Source: an uncultured Alphaproteobacteria bacterium (GTDB taxonomy: Bacteria; Pseudomonadota; Alphaproteobacteria; RF32; CAG-239). From it: DNA of 64,000 bases. Positions 33,600 through 41,939 of this stretch are shown in pieces. The notes under the pieces are model-generated. The model was not told the DNA's origin. It was given only the letters and a program-made list of their open reading frames with translations, and did no database searches. Location of the stretch: assembly GCA_910576955.1 (NCBI GenBank), contig CAJTJB010000004.1:124001-188000 (forward strand), read 5' to 3'. How positions within the stretch are numbered: position 1 is the first letter of the stretch; each line of letters begins with the position of its first letter. A program made the position numbers and the translations under genes.

Positions 33600-33880
33600 T
33601 GAGTGGTTGTCCCCCTCTCCCTTACCTCCCCCTCGCTGGGGGGAGGAGAGCTCTTGTTGCGGGAGATCCCTTGAGTGGCAGCGCCACCTGCAACGATTCG
33701 AGGGATGACATTTAAAGAGAGTGAGGGGGATGGTTTCTTTTTCAGTGTCATCGCTCCGAACGTTAGTGAGGTCAAGCGATCTCGTGAGAGTATGGAGAGC
33801 TCTTGTCGCGGGAGATCCCTTGACTCGGGCTGCAAAGCTGGCAGCCCGAGAGGGATGACGCCCAACTTGTTGGGATGAAA
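33600..33880. repeat. R1 and two R2 units
   Basis: An R1 unit lies at about 33608-33648. R2 units lie at about 33662-33712 (GTGGC inner hairpin) and 33810-33860 (inner stem CTCGGGCTGC/GCAGCCCGAG). They occupy the gap before the small membrane-protein gene. Confidence 0.8.
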
Positions 33881-33892
33881 AAGGGAGGATTA

Positions 33893-34162
33893 TTAGTTGC
33901 GGGGGGATTTGAGTTTGGCTATCAGCTTTTGCGTCGGTTCTTCGAGGTAGGCTTTGTAGATGATGTAGACGCTCAAAACGAGAATCGACCAGCCGAGGAT
34001 GGTTAACAGAATCGGGAGGACCGCCAACAGGATAAACACGCCGCTTAACAGCATCAATCCCGCAATCAGGCAGCCTAACGTGCTCTCCTTTTGCATCTGT
34101 TTTAATTGGGCGGTGAGGTCTTTATTGTCTTCGTCGTCGGGGTAAATGTATTCTATCTTCAT
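33893..34162 (-). CDS. Small two-helix membrane protein, 89 aa
   Basis: A charged N-terminus (about 1-27) is followed by two closely spaced hydrophobic helices (about 29-50 and 52-70) and a basic tail. AAGGAG precedes the ATG at 34162. No family is recognised. It is divergent from the tiny lipoprotein/pagP region. Confidence 0.7.
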   Translation of the reverse strand: MKIEYIYPDDEDNKDLTAQLKQMQKESTLGCLIAGLMLLSGVFILLAVLPILLTILGWSILVLSVYIIYKAYLEEPTQKLIAKLKSPRN

Positions 34163-34184
34163 TGTGTGCTCCTTGGGCGTGCTA

Positions 34185-34305
34185 ATTTGTGAACTGACTT
34201 GCAGATGGAAGCCCCACGTCAGTCGGGTTACGTAGGTTTACTACGCGCCCCTCCTTTGGTGGACATCTGCAACCATTTCGCAAATAATCCCACCCATAGA
34301 AGTAT
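34185..34305. repeat. R4 repeat copy
   Basis: The segment GATGGAAGCCCCACGTCAGT..GTTACGTAGG..GGACATCTGC parallels those at 62430-62520 and inside the U32 gene. Its outer ends (GCAGATGGAAGCC and ATCTGC) are mutually complementary. Confidence 0.7.
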
Positions 34306-34315
34306 ATCTAATTTT

Positions 34316-34438
34316 TCAGAACTCAAAGCTCAAAATGTTTGCCATTATGCTCGCCGAGTGACCGTGACCGGTCGCGCTGCCGCTTGCTTGGCAGGCGGTT
34401 AACATCAGACATAGACAAAAAATTAGAATCAGGCGCAT
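34316..34438 (-). CDS. Very small lipoprotein, 40 aa
   Basis: The minus-strand ATG at 34438 is preceded by AAGGAAAAA and encodes MRLILIFCLCLMLTACQASG.., a lipoprotein signal peptide with lipobox LTAC. Only about 25 residues follow the acylated Cys (SGSATGHGHS..), so it resembles entericidin-like small lipoproteins. It ends close to the R4 repeat. Function unknown. Confidence 0.6.
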   Translation of the reverse strand: MRLILIFCLCLMLTACQASGSATGHGHSASIMANILSFEF

Positions 34439-34559
34439 TTTTTCCTTGCAATCTTGGTTATTTTCTATAAAGTAATGCCAAAATGTAAATAAAAGCTTAA
34501 TTTTTGGCGATGTGCGCCGAAAGTTTTATTGTTTTGGAACTATTTTAGGGACTTGGACT

Positions 34560-35108
34560 ATGTTTATGCGTTTGGGCGCAATTTTATTTTTTATGGCGGT
34601 GATGATGCCGGAGGCGAAAGCCGGCGTTATCGGAGATTATGTTGATGGTTTGAAAGCCGATGTGGCGCAGACTTATGACGAGGGGCGCGTTAGCGCAATG
34701 ATTCCTCTTCGCGTGTGGCACAACCGGCTGACATATGACAAGGAGCATATTAAAAAGTATAACGAAGAGCCGTGGGGATTCGGGCTGGGGCTTTCCCGCT
34801 ATGAGGGGAACGACTGGCACGGGCTTTACGCGATGGCGTTTAAAGACTCGAACAGCTATATGCAGACGATGTTTGGCTACGCGCGCCTTTATAACACCGC
34901 GCTTGACTGCAACGAGGACTGGCTTGCGGGATATGGCTATACGCTGGGGCTGACGCAACGGCACGAATATTCGTATATTCCGGTGCCTTTGCCGCTGCCG
35001 ATGGTGGGCATCAGCTACAAAAAACGCGTGTCGTTGAACGCGGCGTATGTTCCGGGGGTGAAGAACGACGGCAATGTGCTCTTTACTTGGATGAGCGTGA
35101 ACTTTTAG
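34560..35108 (+). CDS. pagP: Lipid A palmitoyltransferase PagP
   Basis: An outer-membrane beta-barrel enzyme that moves palmitate from phospholipid to lipid A. After a signal peptide (MFMRLGAILFFMAVMMPEAKA), the mature part contains VWHNRLTYD (catalytic His), EEPWGFG, WHGLYAMAFKDS (catalytic Asp-Ser), GLGYT-like strands and the YIPVPLPLP motif. It ends with an aromatic Phe, as barrels do. ATG 34560 was chosen because a signal peptide follows; an upstream GTG would add an unlikely cytoplasmic extension. It complements lpxA, waaA and lpxK in the window. Confidence 0.93.
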   Translation: MFMRLGAILFFMAVMMPEAKAGVIGDYVDGLKADVAQTYDEGRVSAMIPLRVWHNRLTYDKEHIKKYNEEPWGFGLGLSRYEGNDWHGLYAMAFKDSNSYMQTMFGYARLYNTALDCNEDWLAGYGYTLGLTQRHEYSYIPVPLPLPMVGISYKKRVSLNAAYVPGVKNDGNVLFTWMSVNF

Positions 35109-35134
35109 GGCGAGCCGCACCTGCTTAACTTTTG

Positions 35135-35310
35135 GCTGTGGCGGGTTGAGAGGGGGTACCGCTACGCACGGGCTGCTTTTTGAGTCATTGCGAGGGCATT
35201 AGCCCGTGGCAATCTCAAGAGAGTATGAGGGGGGTGTGCTATCGCACCTGTCTGTGGATTGCCACGGCGATATGTGACTGACGTCACGCGCCTCGCAATG
35301 ACTCGGGTGG
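35135..35310. repeat. R3 repeats downstream of pagP
   Basis: An inverted R3 unit at about 35188-35222 (inner stem GGGC/GCCC) and a second R3-type unit at about 35243-35305. The remaining bases to 35415 are AT-rich, with no further feature seen. Confidence 0.75.
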
Positions 35311-35415
35311 GGAGGGTGTTTATTTTTGAGAAACACTAGGAGAACTGTGAGAAATTATAGTATTTGGTATATTGTTTTGTTTGGGTTAATAAAATTAAAA
35401 AAGAAAGAATGAGGA

Positions 35416-35853
35416 ATGATTGAAGCATATACCGATGCGAGTTTTGACAAGGAAAACGGTGTTGCCGGTGTGGGTATTGTGATTATTGACGGGCATAAAC
35501 GCAAAGATTATGCGCTGTTTGTGCCGTGCCGGACGGCAAATGCGGGCGAGCTGTTTGCCATCCATTTGGCGTGTATCTTAACCCACGGGCAGGCGACAAT
35601 CTATACTGACAGCCAAACCGCGTATCAATATATCATAAACGGTGTGACAGAAAAAAAACGCACGCAGGAGCAGTATTTAAACCATTTGGAATGCAAATAT
35701 CGGGCGTATCAGATTAAACGCTGCAAAGGGGTTACGGTGGTGAAAGTGAAAGCGCATAAGCGGCATTATGACAAAGATGCGGCAAACAATATGGTGGCGG
35801 ACTCGCTGGCGTTTTTGGGGCGGAGCAAGTTTTTGGGCTATCACGGACGGTAA
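35416..35853 (+). CDS. RNase HI-like protein
   Basis: 145 residues with the RNase H catalytic set: D7 (YTDASF), E in NAGELFAIHLA, D in IYTDSQTA, and the C-terminal VKAHKRHYDKDAANNMVADSLA supplying His and Asp. It hydrolyses RNA in RNA/DNA hybrids. It is short and lacks the basic protrusion of E. coli RnhA, so it may be a type lacking the handle or a phage/element-derived copy. GAGGA lies immediately before the ATG with almost no spacing. Confidence 0.85.
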   Translation: MIEAYTDASFDKENGVAGVGIVIIDGHKRKDYALFVPCRTANAGELFAIHLACILTHGQATIYTDSQTAYQYIINGVTEKKRTQEQYLNHLECKYRAYQIKRCKGVTVVKVKAHKRHYDKDAANNMVADSLAFLGRSKFLGYHGR

Positions 35854-35931
35854 TTATTGCAAAAAAAATGACGGCAGTTGAGTTGGTTATTCAAAAAAAT
35901 GAAAAAAATTCAAAAAAAGTGAAAAAAATGC

Positions 35932-35960
35932 TTTACATTTCAAATTTGATGGGTTAAAAA
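35932..35960 (+). promoter_or_regulatory. Promoter of tRNA-Arg
   Basis: TTTACA at 35932-35937, a 17-bp spacer and TAAAAA at 35955-35960, preceded by phased A-tracts (35865-35930) of UP-element character. Confidence 0.55.
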
Positions 35961-35973
35961 CACTTTCAGTTAT

Positions 35974-36050
35974 GCACTCGTAGCTCAACTGGATAGAGCA
36001 TCTGACTACGGATCAGAAGGTTGTGAGTTCGAACCCCGCCGAGTGCACCA
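35974..36050 (+). tRNA. tRNA-Arg (ACG)
   Basis: A 77-nt cloverleaf: acceptor GCACTCG/CGAGTGC, anticodon loop CTACGGA, T-loop TTCGAAC and encoded CCA. Oddly, the T-stem (GTGAG with CCCGC) has an A-C mismatch; GTGAG is instead the exact strand repeated in the neighbouring R6 element. Confidence 0.94.
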
Positions 36051-36058
36051 GTTACAAA

Positions 36059-36086
36059 CCCTCTCTTCGGAGAGGGTTTTGTTGTA
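36059..36086 (+). terminator. Terminator of tRNA-Arg
   Basis: CCCTCTC TTCG GAGAGGG forms a 7-bp stem with a UUCG tetraloop followed by TTTTGTTG. It is duplicated at the far end of the R6 element (about 36233-36260). Confidence 0.88.
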
Positions 36087-36105
36087 TTAGGACTTGAGTG
36101 GGTGA

Positions 36106-36263
36106 GAACTCACAAAAGTGAGTTCGACTACCAGCGAGAGGCGGGCGGGAGAACGCCGGTGAGCGGAGCGAATGAGCGCCCGTGCGGCGGAGCAAAGCGA
36201 CGTCAACCGAGCCCGAGTGCACCAGTTACAAGCTCTCTCTTCGGAGAGGGTTTTGTTGTATTT
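36106..36263 (+). mobile_element. R6 tRNA-associated element, copy 2
   Basis: The order is the same as copy 1 at 14502. GAACTCAC AAAA GTGAGTTC forms an 8-bp hairpin whose right strand (36118-36127, GTGAGTTCGA) repeats the T-arm of the adjacent tRNA-Arg. The insert follows (about 36128-36205, core 36140-36188). A second copy of the tRNA 3' end plus its terminator follows (CCGAGTGCACCAGTTACAA at 36213-36231, then CTCTC TTCG GAGAG). About 48 of 51 positions match the original tRNA 3' flank. The hairpin differs in sequence from copy 1, but each matches its own tRNA, while the core is conserved. Confidence 0.72.
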
Positions 36264-36277
36264 TGGGGAGATTCAGG

Positions 36278-36500
36278 GAGCGGGAGATCCCTTGACTCGG
36301 GCTGCAAAATTGGCAGCCCGAGAGGGATGACGGGGAAAAGAGGGACGTTGCCCCGAGGGATGACGTTTAAAGAGAGGGGAAGTTTTGCGGCTAGGGTTTC
36401 CCTCCCCCTTGGCGGGGGAGGATAGGAGAGGGGGAAGTTATTATGCAGATTGAGATTGCCACGTCGCTATGCTCCTCGCAATGACTCGCGAAAAAAAGAA
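36278..36500. repeat. R2, R1 and R3 units
   Basis: R2 at about 36283-36332 (CTCGGGCTGC inner stem), a partial R2 at about 36345-36375, R1 at about 36398-36436 and R3 at about 36448-36490. Confidence 0.78.
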
Positions 36501-36563
36501 GCCCGCGCAATGACTTGGAGGAGATGATAAGGATGGGTTGTTGTCCCCATCCCCCTTACCCCT

Positions 36564-36730
36564 CTTGCTTCGTAAGGCTCGCTATCGCTTGCCAACTGCG
36601 CTACGGTCAAGCCAGTGCTAGGGTTCGCTTTGTTAGCGTTTCCGCCAAGTCGCTCGCCAAGCACTGCTATTGCTCTCGGTCAAAAGAGCCCGCCGGGCTT
36701 TTTTGACTCTGCGAGCCCCCCGAGGGAAGG
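36564..36730. repeat. R5 repeat, copy 1
   Basis: A unit of about 170 nt nested between the two arms of an R1 hairpin (CCCCT..GAGGGAAGGGG). The central helix is CAGTGCT/AGCACTG; inside it TTAGCG/CGCCAA pairs with one A-C mismatch. The terminal hairpin is GAGCCC GCC GGGCTT. Confidence 0.8.
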
Positions 36731-36734
36731 GGAG

Positions 36735-37020
36735 GTTCAGGGAGCGGGAGATCCCTTGAGTGGCAGCGCCACCTGCAACGATTCGAGGGATGACGCCCAA
36801 CTTGTGGGGGTGAAAAAGGGGGAGATAAGATATGGATGGGGTGTTTTCACCCTCTCCCATCCTCCCCCCTCAAGGGGGAGGAGATGATAAGGATGTGATG
36901 TTGTCCCCATCCCCCTTACCCCTTCCTCCGAGGGAAGGGGAGGTGGTTTGGAGTGGGAGATCCCTTGACGGGGCGTTGCCCCGAGGGATGACGTTTAAAT
37001 GGATGGGCGGAGGTTTGGAG
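36735..37020. repeat. R2 and R1 units upstream of tRNA-Leu
   Basis: R2 at about 36748-36796 (GTGGC inner hairpin), R1 at about 36848-36885 and 36903-36945, and R2 at about 36955-36998 (inner stem CGGGGC/GCCCCG). The stretch 37021-37130 is AT-rich and holds the tRNA-Leu promoter region. Confidence 0.8.
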
Positions 37021-37130
37021 TTGGGATGATGTTTATAAAGGAGGGGGGAGAAGAAAAAATGCACAGGGTGAAAAAAATGCTTGATTATTTAAAAAATATA
37101 TTATATCTGTGTCTTGTTTTGCACAGCTGT

Positions 37131-37216
37131 GCGGCCATGGCGGAATTGGTAGACGCGTAACGTTGAGGTCGTTATGGGCTAAGCCCGTGGAAGTTCAAGT
37201 CTTCTTGGCCGCACCA
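37131..37216 (+). tRNA. tRNA-Leu (GAG)
   Basis: An 86-nt class II tRNA with acceptor GCGGCCA/TGGCCGC, anticodon stem-loop TAACG TTGAGGT CGTTA (anticodon GAG), a long variable arm (TGGGCTAAGCCCG) and encoded CCA. Confidence 0.95.
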
Positions 37217-37247
37217 TTTTTTTGTGTATATGTTGAGGAGGCGGGCG

Positions 37248-38201
37248 ATGTTAAGGATTTATAAAACTGAAGATTCCGGAAAACTCGCTAAACTCAAAAA
37301 AAATAAAATCATTCCCGCAACTTGGTGCTCGCTCGTGAACCCTAACGAGGAGGAATTGTTGCAGGTGTCCACTTTTTTGCGCGTCGATTATGATTTGCTC
37401 AATAACTCGCTTGATGCGGACGAACGCTCGCGTATTGAGCAGGAAAAAAACTCGCTTGCTATCATTATCAACCTGCCGCTTTTAGATGACGAAGATAATT
37501 TTGACACGCTGCCGTGCGGAATTGTGCTTACCGCTAAAAACCTGATTACAATTTGCGCGCGTGACAATCGTGTTTTGAACTCGTTTAACCGCTCGACCGC
37601 ACATACGTTTGATACGCGCAATCGGGCGCGCTTTCTTCTCAACATTCTCTATCGCTGCACGCAGTTTTATTTGCGCTATCTCAACATTATCAACCGGCGC
37701 ACCGAACAGATTGAATATGCGCTTCGCAAAACCACCTCTAACAAAGAGCTGTTTCAGCTGATGGAAATTCAGAAGTCGCTCGTTTATTTTACGACCGCGC
37801 TTAAGGATAATCATCTCGTGTTGTTGAAACTGTTGCGGATGGTTAAAAATCCGGCGGTGGTGAAGTTGGTTAATTTCTCCGCCGACGATGTGGATTTGCT
37901 GGACGATGTGATTATCGAAAACAAGCAGGCGATTGAGATGGTGGATATGCATCGCTCCATTTTGGAGGGAATGATGGACGGGTTTGCGAGCATTATTAAC
38001 AACAATGTGAATCTGGTGATGAAATTTTTGGCGGCGATTACGATTATCCTTTCCATTCCGACGATGCTTGCCTCTTTTTGGGGGATGAACGTGCCGGTGG
38101 CTTTTGCCGGCGATCCGAACGGATTTTGGTGGGTGATGGGGATTTCGGCTATCGCGACTATTGGGACGATTATTTATTTTCGCCGTCGCGGGATGTTTTA
38201 A
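37248..38201 (+). CDS. CorA-family divalent cation transporter
   Basis: An inner-membrane pentameric channel for Mg2+ (or Co2+/Ni2+/Zn2+). The 317-residue protein has a long cytoplasmic alpha/beta domain and stalk helix. Two C-terminal transmembrane helices are joined by the signature GMN motif (FWGMNVPV), and it ends in a short basic tail (YFRRRGMF). ATG 37248 has GAGGAGG upstream at good spacing. It is 31 nt after tRNA-Leu, possibly transcribed with it. Confidence 0.92.
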   Translation: MLRIYKTEDSGKLAKLKKNKIIPATWCSLVNPNEEELLQVSTFLRVDYDLLNNSLDADERSRIEQEKNSLAIIINLPLLDDEDNFDTLPCGIVLTAKNLITICARDNRVLNSFNRSTAHTFDTRNRARFLLNILYRCTQFYLRYLNIINRRTEQIEYALRKTTSNKELFQLMEIQKSLVYFTTALKDNHLVLLKLLRMVKNPAVVKLVNFSADDVDLLDDVIIENKQAIEMVDMHRSILEGMMDGFASIINNNVNLVMKFLAAITIILSIPTMLASFWGMNVPVAFAGDPNGFWWVMGISAIATIGTIIYFRRRGMF

Positions 38202-38204
38202 CGT

Positions 38205-38700
38205 GTCATTGCGAGCCACTGTAAAGAGCGTGGCAATCTTTTGAGAGTATGGAGGGGGTTGTGTGCTATCGCACCGGTTTGTGGATTGCCGCGCGTATGT
38301 GTGTCTGACGACACGACGCTCGCAATGACGAGGGCGGGGGACGTTTAAAGAGGATTGTTTGTTTTCCCCCTCTCCCATACCTCCCCCTCGCTGGGGGGAG
38401 GAGGTTTAAAGAGCGAGCCCTCCGAGGGAAGGGGAATTCCGGGTTTGTGTGACTGGCGTCACCGGTTTGTGGATTGCCGCGCGTATGTGTGTCTGACGAC
38501 ACGACGCTCGCAATGACTATAAGGATAGGGTTTGTGGATTGCTTCGCACTTGTGGGCTTACGCCCGCTCGCAATGACGAGGGCGGGGGAGAGGGGGATTC
38601 CGGAGGTGTGTGGAGCGGGAGATCCCTTGACTCGGGCTGCAAAGTAGGCAGCCCGAGAGGGATGACGTTTAAAAGAGAAGGGATAAGGATTCAATGTTGT
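38205..38700. repeat. R3/R1/R2 repeat cluster
   Basis: R3 units lie at about 38205-38245 (inverted), 38270-38332, 38460-38515 and 38525-38580, two of them near-identical (GTATGTGTGTCTGACGACAC core). R1 lies at about 38362-38400 and R2 at about 38612-38668. Confidence 0.8.
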
Positions 38701-38717
38701 CCCCATCCCCCTTACCC

Positions 38718-38888
38718 CTCTTGCTTCGTAAGGCTCGCTATCGCTTGCCAACTTCGCTACGGTCAAGCCAGTGCTAGGGTTCGCTTTGTTGGCGTTTCCG
38801 CCAAGTCGCTCACCAAGCACTGCTATTGCTCTCGGCAAAAAAAGCCCACTGGGCTCTTTTTGCTCTGCGAGCCCTCCGAGGAAGGGGA
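38718..38888. repeat. R5 repeat, copy 2
   Basis: Central helix CAGTGCT/AGCACTG with inner TTGGCG/CGCCAA perfectly paired. Terminal hairpin AGCCC ACT GGGCT. Flanked by R1 arms. Confidence 0.8.
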
Positions 38889-38923
38889 GGGGGAAATATT
38901 TTTGTTGGGGGAGGGGAAAGGGG

Positions 38924-38952
38924 TTGACATTGTGTCAGAGATGTGTTATCAG
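38924..38952 (+). promoter_or_regulatory. Promoter of the tail-fibre-like operon
   Basis: TTGACA at 38924-38929 and TATCAG at 38947-38952 with a 17-bp spacer, about 155 nt before the first start codon. Confidence 0.6.
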
Positions 38953-38996
38953 AGTTGTAAAATGGCGTTTTTTAACGTTATGGTTTAGGAATTGAG

Positions 38997-39078
38997 AGAG
39001 GGCGGGTGTGTCCTCTTTTTATTTTGCAGATTATGGTCTGCTTTTTTATTGGCGTCGGGGTGTTCCGGCGCTTTTTTT
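38997..39078 (+). promoter_or_regulatory. Three consecutive terminator-like hairpins in the leader
   Basis: AGAGG/CCTCT then TTTTTATTTT (38997-39025). GCAGA/TCTGC then TTTTTT (39026-39047). GCGTCGG/CCGGCGC then seven T (39052-39078). All lie between the promoter and the AAAGGAG of the 39107 gene. The arrangement suggests regulated read-through. Confidence 0.6.
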
Positions 39079-39106
39079 GTTTTTATTTTCATGAAAGGAG
39101 AAACTT

Positions 39107-40357
39107 ATGTTTGGAAAAACAAACAGTTTTGTCGTGTCCGGCGCTGACGGAGGCGGCTGCGATTTTGTGTATGCCGTTAATGAAACCGGCAGGGAACTTG
39201 CCGCCGGGGATACCGTGTGGCTTAATCAGCCGCTTTATGACAATGTCAGCAACGCATTTGCGGGATATACTTCGTCTTGCAGCGTGCCGTTTAATATCGG
39301 TAATCAGATGTTTGTCAACAAATCATCTAAAGTGTGCCGGCTCGATTATAATGCTGGTACGAACGGCTGGTCGTATGTTAATGTTTGCGATATGTTATAT
39401 GACGATTATGTGATGGGGGTGAACTATCGCAACGGCAAAGTTTGGGTTATACAGACGAACGGAAAGTCGTATTTGTGCAAAAACAGCGGCGAGTTGGTTT
39501 ATGTGTACGGGCTGGTGCTTTCTGCCGACAAGGTGTTGAGCAGGGCGACCGGGCGGCTGACGACTTATGATGCCGAAACCGGAGTGGTTAACTCTGATGA
39601 GGGATTTCAGATTGCGAATTATACCTCTATTAACATTGCGCATATGGACGGAAACCGGCTGTATATGCAAAAAGGCACAACGGAAAACTATCTCTATGAT
39701 ATTTCCGACTATGCGGCGCCGGTGTTGCTCGGCAAGCCGGTGTATACGATGAACAATATTTATGCGCGCTATGTGACCGGACTGACGCAGGGCTGCTATG
39801 TGATGGCTACTGAAACGTATGTGACGGAAAAAGACACGGCGCCGTTTTATATTTATAAAATCGGGAGCGGATTTGCGTGGAATTTGGCGGATGACCTGCC
39901 TGCCAGTCTGCACGCTCTGATGGGGAAAAACTGCCGGTTTTCGTATAATGCCGATACGAAAGTTTTGATTGTCGGAACGTCGCAAAAATTGTTTTTTTAC
40001 AGATTGGAAAACGGGGCGTTTGAGGAGTTTTTTATCGACATCGACACTATGCCTGCGACACAAAGCAAAACGGCTTATCTGGCGAGACTCTCGGATGATA
40101 TGGCTTCTATTGCGATTACGTGCATTCCCTCTTCGGCGCGGTATGCGTATATTTATCGGCTGAAGAACCTTGACGATAATTGGCGCGCCGAAAATTGGGA
40201 GCGGGCGCACGCGTTGAGCCTTATGGGCTATGCGACAGGCAAGAAAAACGATGAGGGGCTGTATGAAATCAAAACCCTGTTGCCCGAGGTGTGCCGTTAT
40301 ACGCTGGTATGCGTGCCTGAACCGGATGTTATTGAATTTATGGGAGATGCAAAATGA
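39107..40357 (+). CDS. Hypothetical beta-rich protein, 416 aa (tail-fibre/surface type)
   Basis: No signal peptide. It is a beta-rich sequence with recurring short strands (KVWVIQTNGKSYLCKNSGELVYV, NRLYMQKGTTENYLYDIS), suggestive of a propeller or fibre-like fold. I do not recognise a family. AAAGGAG precedes ATG 39107. It overlaps the following LamG-like gene by 4 nt (ATGA), so the pair form one operon behind a leader with stacked terminators. A phage tail or receptor-binding origin is inferred from context, not shown. Confidence 0.7.
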   Translation: MFGKTNSFVVSGADGGGCDFVYAVNETGRELAAGDTVWLNQPLYDNVSNAFAGYTSSCSVPFNIGNQMFVNKSSKVCRLDYNAGTNGWSYVNVCDMLYDDYVMGVNYRNGKVWVIQTNGKSYLCKNSGELVYVYGLVLSADKVLSRATGRLTTYDAETGVVNSDEGFQIANYTSINIAHMDGNRLYMQKGTTENYLYDISDYAAPVLLGKPVYTMNNIYARYVTGLTQGCYVMATETYVTEKDTAPFYIYKIGSGFAWNLADDLPASLHALMGKNCRFSYNADTKVLIVGTSQKLFFYRLENGAFEEFFIDIDTMPATQSKTAYLARLSDDMASIAITCIPSSARYAYIYRLKNLDDNWRAENWERAHALSLMGYATGKKNDEGLYEIKTLLPEVCRYTLVCVPEPDVIEFMGDAK

Positions 40358-41934
40358 CAATTTTTAAAGTTTATAAAAACCGCCCGTTTCGGGTTAAACT
40401 GATTAAAGACAGATATTGGGATTATACCGTTCATAAAACCATCAGCGCGGATACGGCGGAAACGGTTGACCTTGTGCCGTATGCCGGTGTGGACAGTCAG
40501 ATTAACTACAACGCCTCGGCGCCGCTGTTGTTTATTAATGCCGGAACGCTGCCCGATTACAGCACATTTGAGGAGGTGCGGGGCTGTTTGCTGCCCGAGG
40601 GGCGAGATTATTTAATCAGCTCGCAGGGGTATTATGACCTGCTTACCGGGGGCAAGCTCGATATTAACTATCAGACCGGCAAGGCGACGGGCTTTTCGAC
40701 GGAAAATTATATTAAACTAAATCAGTGTCTTACGGCATCGCAATATGACCTTATCATAAAGGCATATTTTGATGGCGAGGCGCGCGCGCAGACGATTTGG
40801 TATGCGGATGGCGGACATCGTGTTGGTATTGTCGGCAATAAGCTGGGCGTGTATGTTAACGACTGGACGCTCGGCACAACAGAGCTTGACAGCGGCGTTT
40901 ATTGGTTTCGCGCCATATATGACGGAACGTCGTTCAAACTCTATCAGCTGGCGGATGGCGACGGGACGTATACGCTGCAATCTCTGCCCGAAATCGGGGC
41001 GTGGACGGAAGAGGCGGTTATTGCCGAATGCGCCGGAAGCCCGCTGGAAAGCGAATCGAGCTTGCTCTTAAGCCATAATGGGGCGGACTATTGGGGCGGC
41101 ATTATGTATTTGGATGGCTCGCATATTTCTTTGGGCGATTTGTTTGTTGGCGCGTCGCTGTTAAAAACTAGAAAGGAAATATATCCGGGAATGGTGGCGG
41201 CAGGCATCAGTTGTGACGGGCAGGCGCAAAATTATAACCTCTTTTACAAAGGGGGCGCGTTTGTGGCGGATGTTGCGGAAACGAAAGCAGGGTACAGATG
41301 GTGCGGCAGCGAGGCTATGGCTGCGTTTAGTGTCGGTGCGGTGTTGAAAAAGAATTTTACCGAATACGGCAAGCCGGTGTTTGCTTATCCGCATATGTCC
41401 GGCTTTGCGTCTGACGCATATATTTTGAGTGACAAAGATTTGCTGCCGGGGCAGTTTTTTGCCGTGAATGTTAAAATTATCTGCAAAGTGAGAGTGACGG
41501 CGCCGACTTCCAGACAAACGTTGTGTGGTATTGATGCGGCAAACGGGTATGGTTTTGGCATTAACAACAAAAACTGGCGGCTTTCCGGTTCTACCGTGGT
41601 AACGGGCGGAACGGTTGAAGCGAATACGGTTTATTGGCTGCAGGTTGTGCAGGAGCAGGGCGTGGGAACGAAATTGTATTATCTGCCCGATAATGGCACA
41701 TATACGCTCGAAACACTGCCCGACGCGGCAGAGTGGTCGGCAGGTCCGACGCTTGAGGAGCAGCTGTTTAACGTTGGCTCGGCAAAGCTGCGAATCGGTT
41801 GCGGCTTTACGTCGCCTAATGAGTATTGGCGCGGGGATATCGACCTTATGAACACTTGCGTTTATGTGGGGGGAACTTCTTTGTTGCCTGAAGACACGCC
41901 CGCTTGGATGGCTCATTGGACCCCGTTTTCGTAA
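40354..41934 (+). CDS. LamG/concanavalin-like two-domain protein, 526 aa
   Basis: Two homologous beta-sandwich-like domains are visible. The first ends with YWFRAIYDGTSFKLY followed by DGTYTLQSLPE. The second ends with YWLQVVQEQGVGTKLYYL followed by NGTYTLETLPD. Each has a preceding FGINNKNWRL / VGIVGNKLGVY strand. This pattern is common in LamG-like domains of phage tail and surface proteins that bind carbohydrate. There is no signal peptide. It is translationally coupled to the upstream gene. Confidence 0.7.
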   Translation: MTIFKVYKNRPFRVKLIKDRYWDYTVHKTISADTAETVDLVPYAGVDSQINYNASAPLLFINAGTLPDYSTFEEVRGCLLPEGRDYLISSQGYYDLLTGGKLDINYQTGKATGFSTENYIKLNQCLTASQYDLIIKAYFDGEARAQTIWYADGGHRVGIVGNKLGVYVNDWTLGTTELDSGVYWFRAIYDGTSFKLYQLADGDGTYTLQSLPEIGAWTEEAVIAECAGSPLESESSLLLSHNGADYWGGIMYLDGSHISLGDLFVGASLLKTRKEIYPGMVAAGISCDGQAQNYNLFYKGGAFVADVAETKAGYRWCGSEAMAAFSVGAVLKKNFTEYGKPVFAYPHMSGFASDAYILSDKDLLPGQFFAVNVKIICKVRVTAPTSRQTLCGIDAANGYGFGINNKNWRLSGSTVVTGGTVEANTVYWLQVVQEQGVGTKLYYLPDNGTYTLETLPDAAEWSAGPTLEEQLFNVGSAKLRIGCGFTSPNEYWRGDIDLMNTCVYVGGTSLLPEDTPAWMAHWTPFS

Positions 41935-41939
41935 GGGTG

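Noticed and set aside
34199..34402. Forward frame upstream of pagP
   Set aside because: It is a translation of an R4 repeat; the opposite-strand lipoprotein with ribosome-binding site and lipobox is the better explanation for its right half.
36102..36425. Frame spanning R6 copy 2
   Set aside because: It crosses a tRNA-derived duplication and R2/R1 repeats, so it is not a coding sequence.
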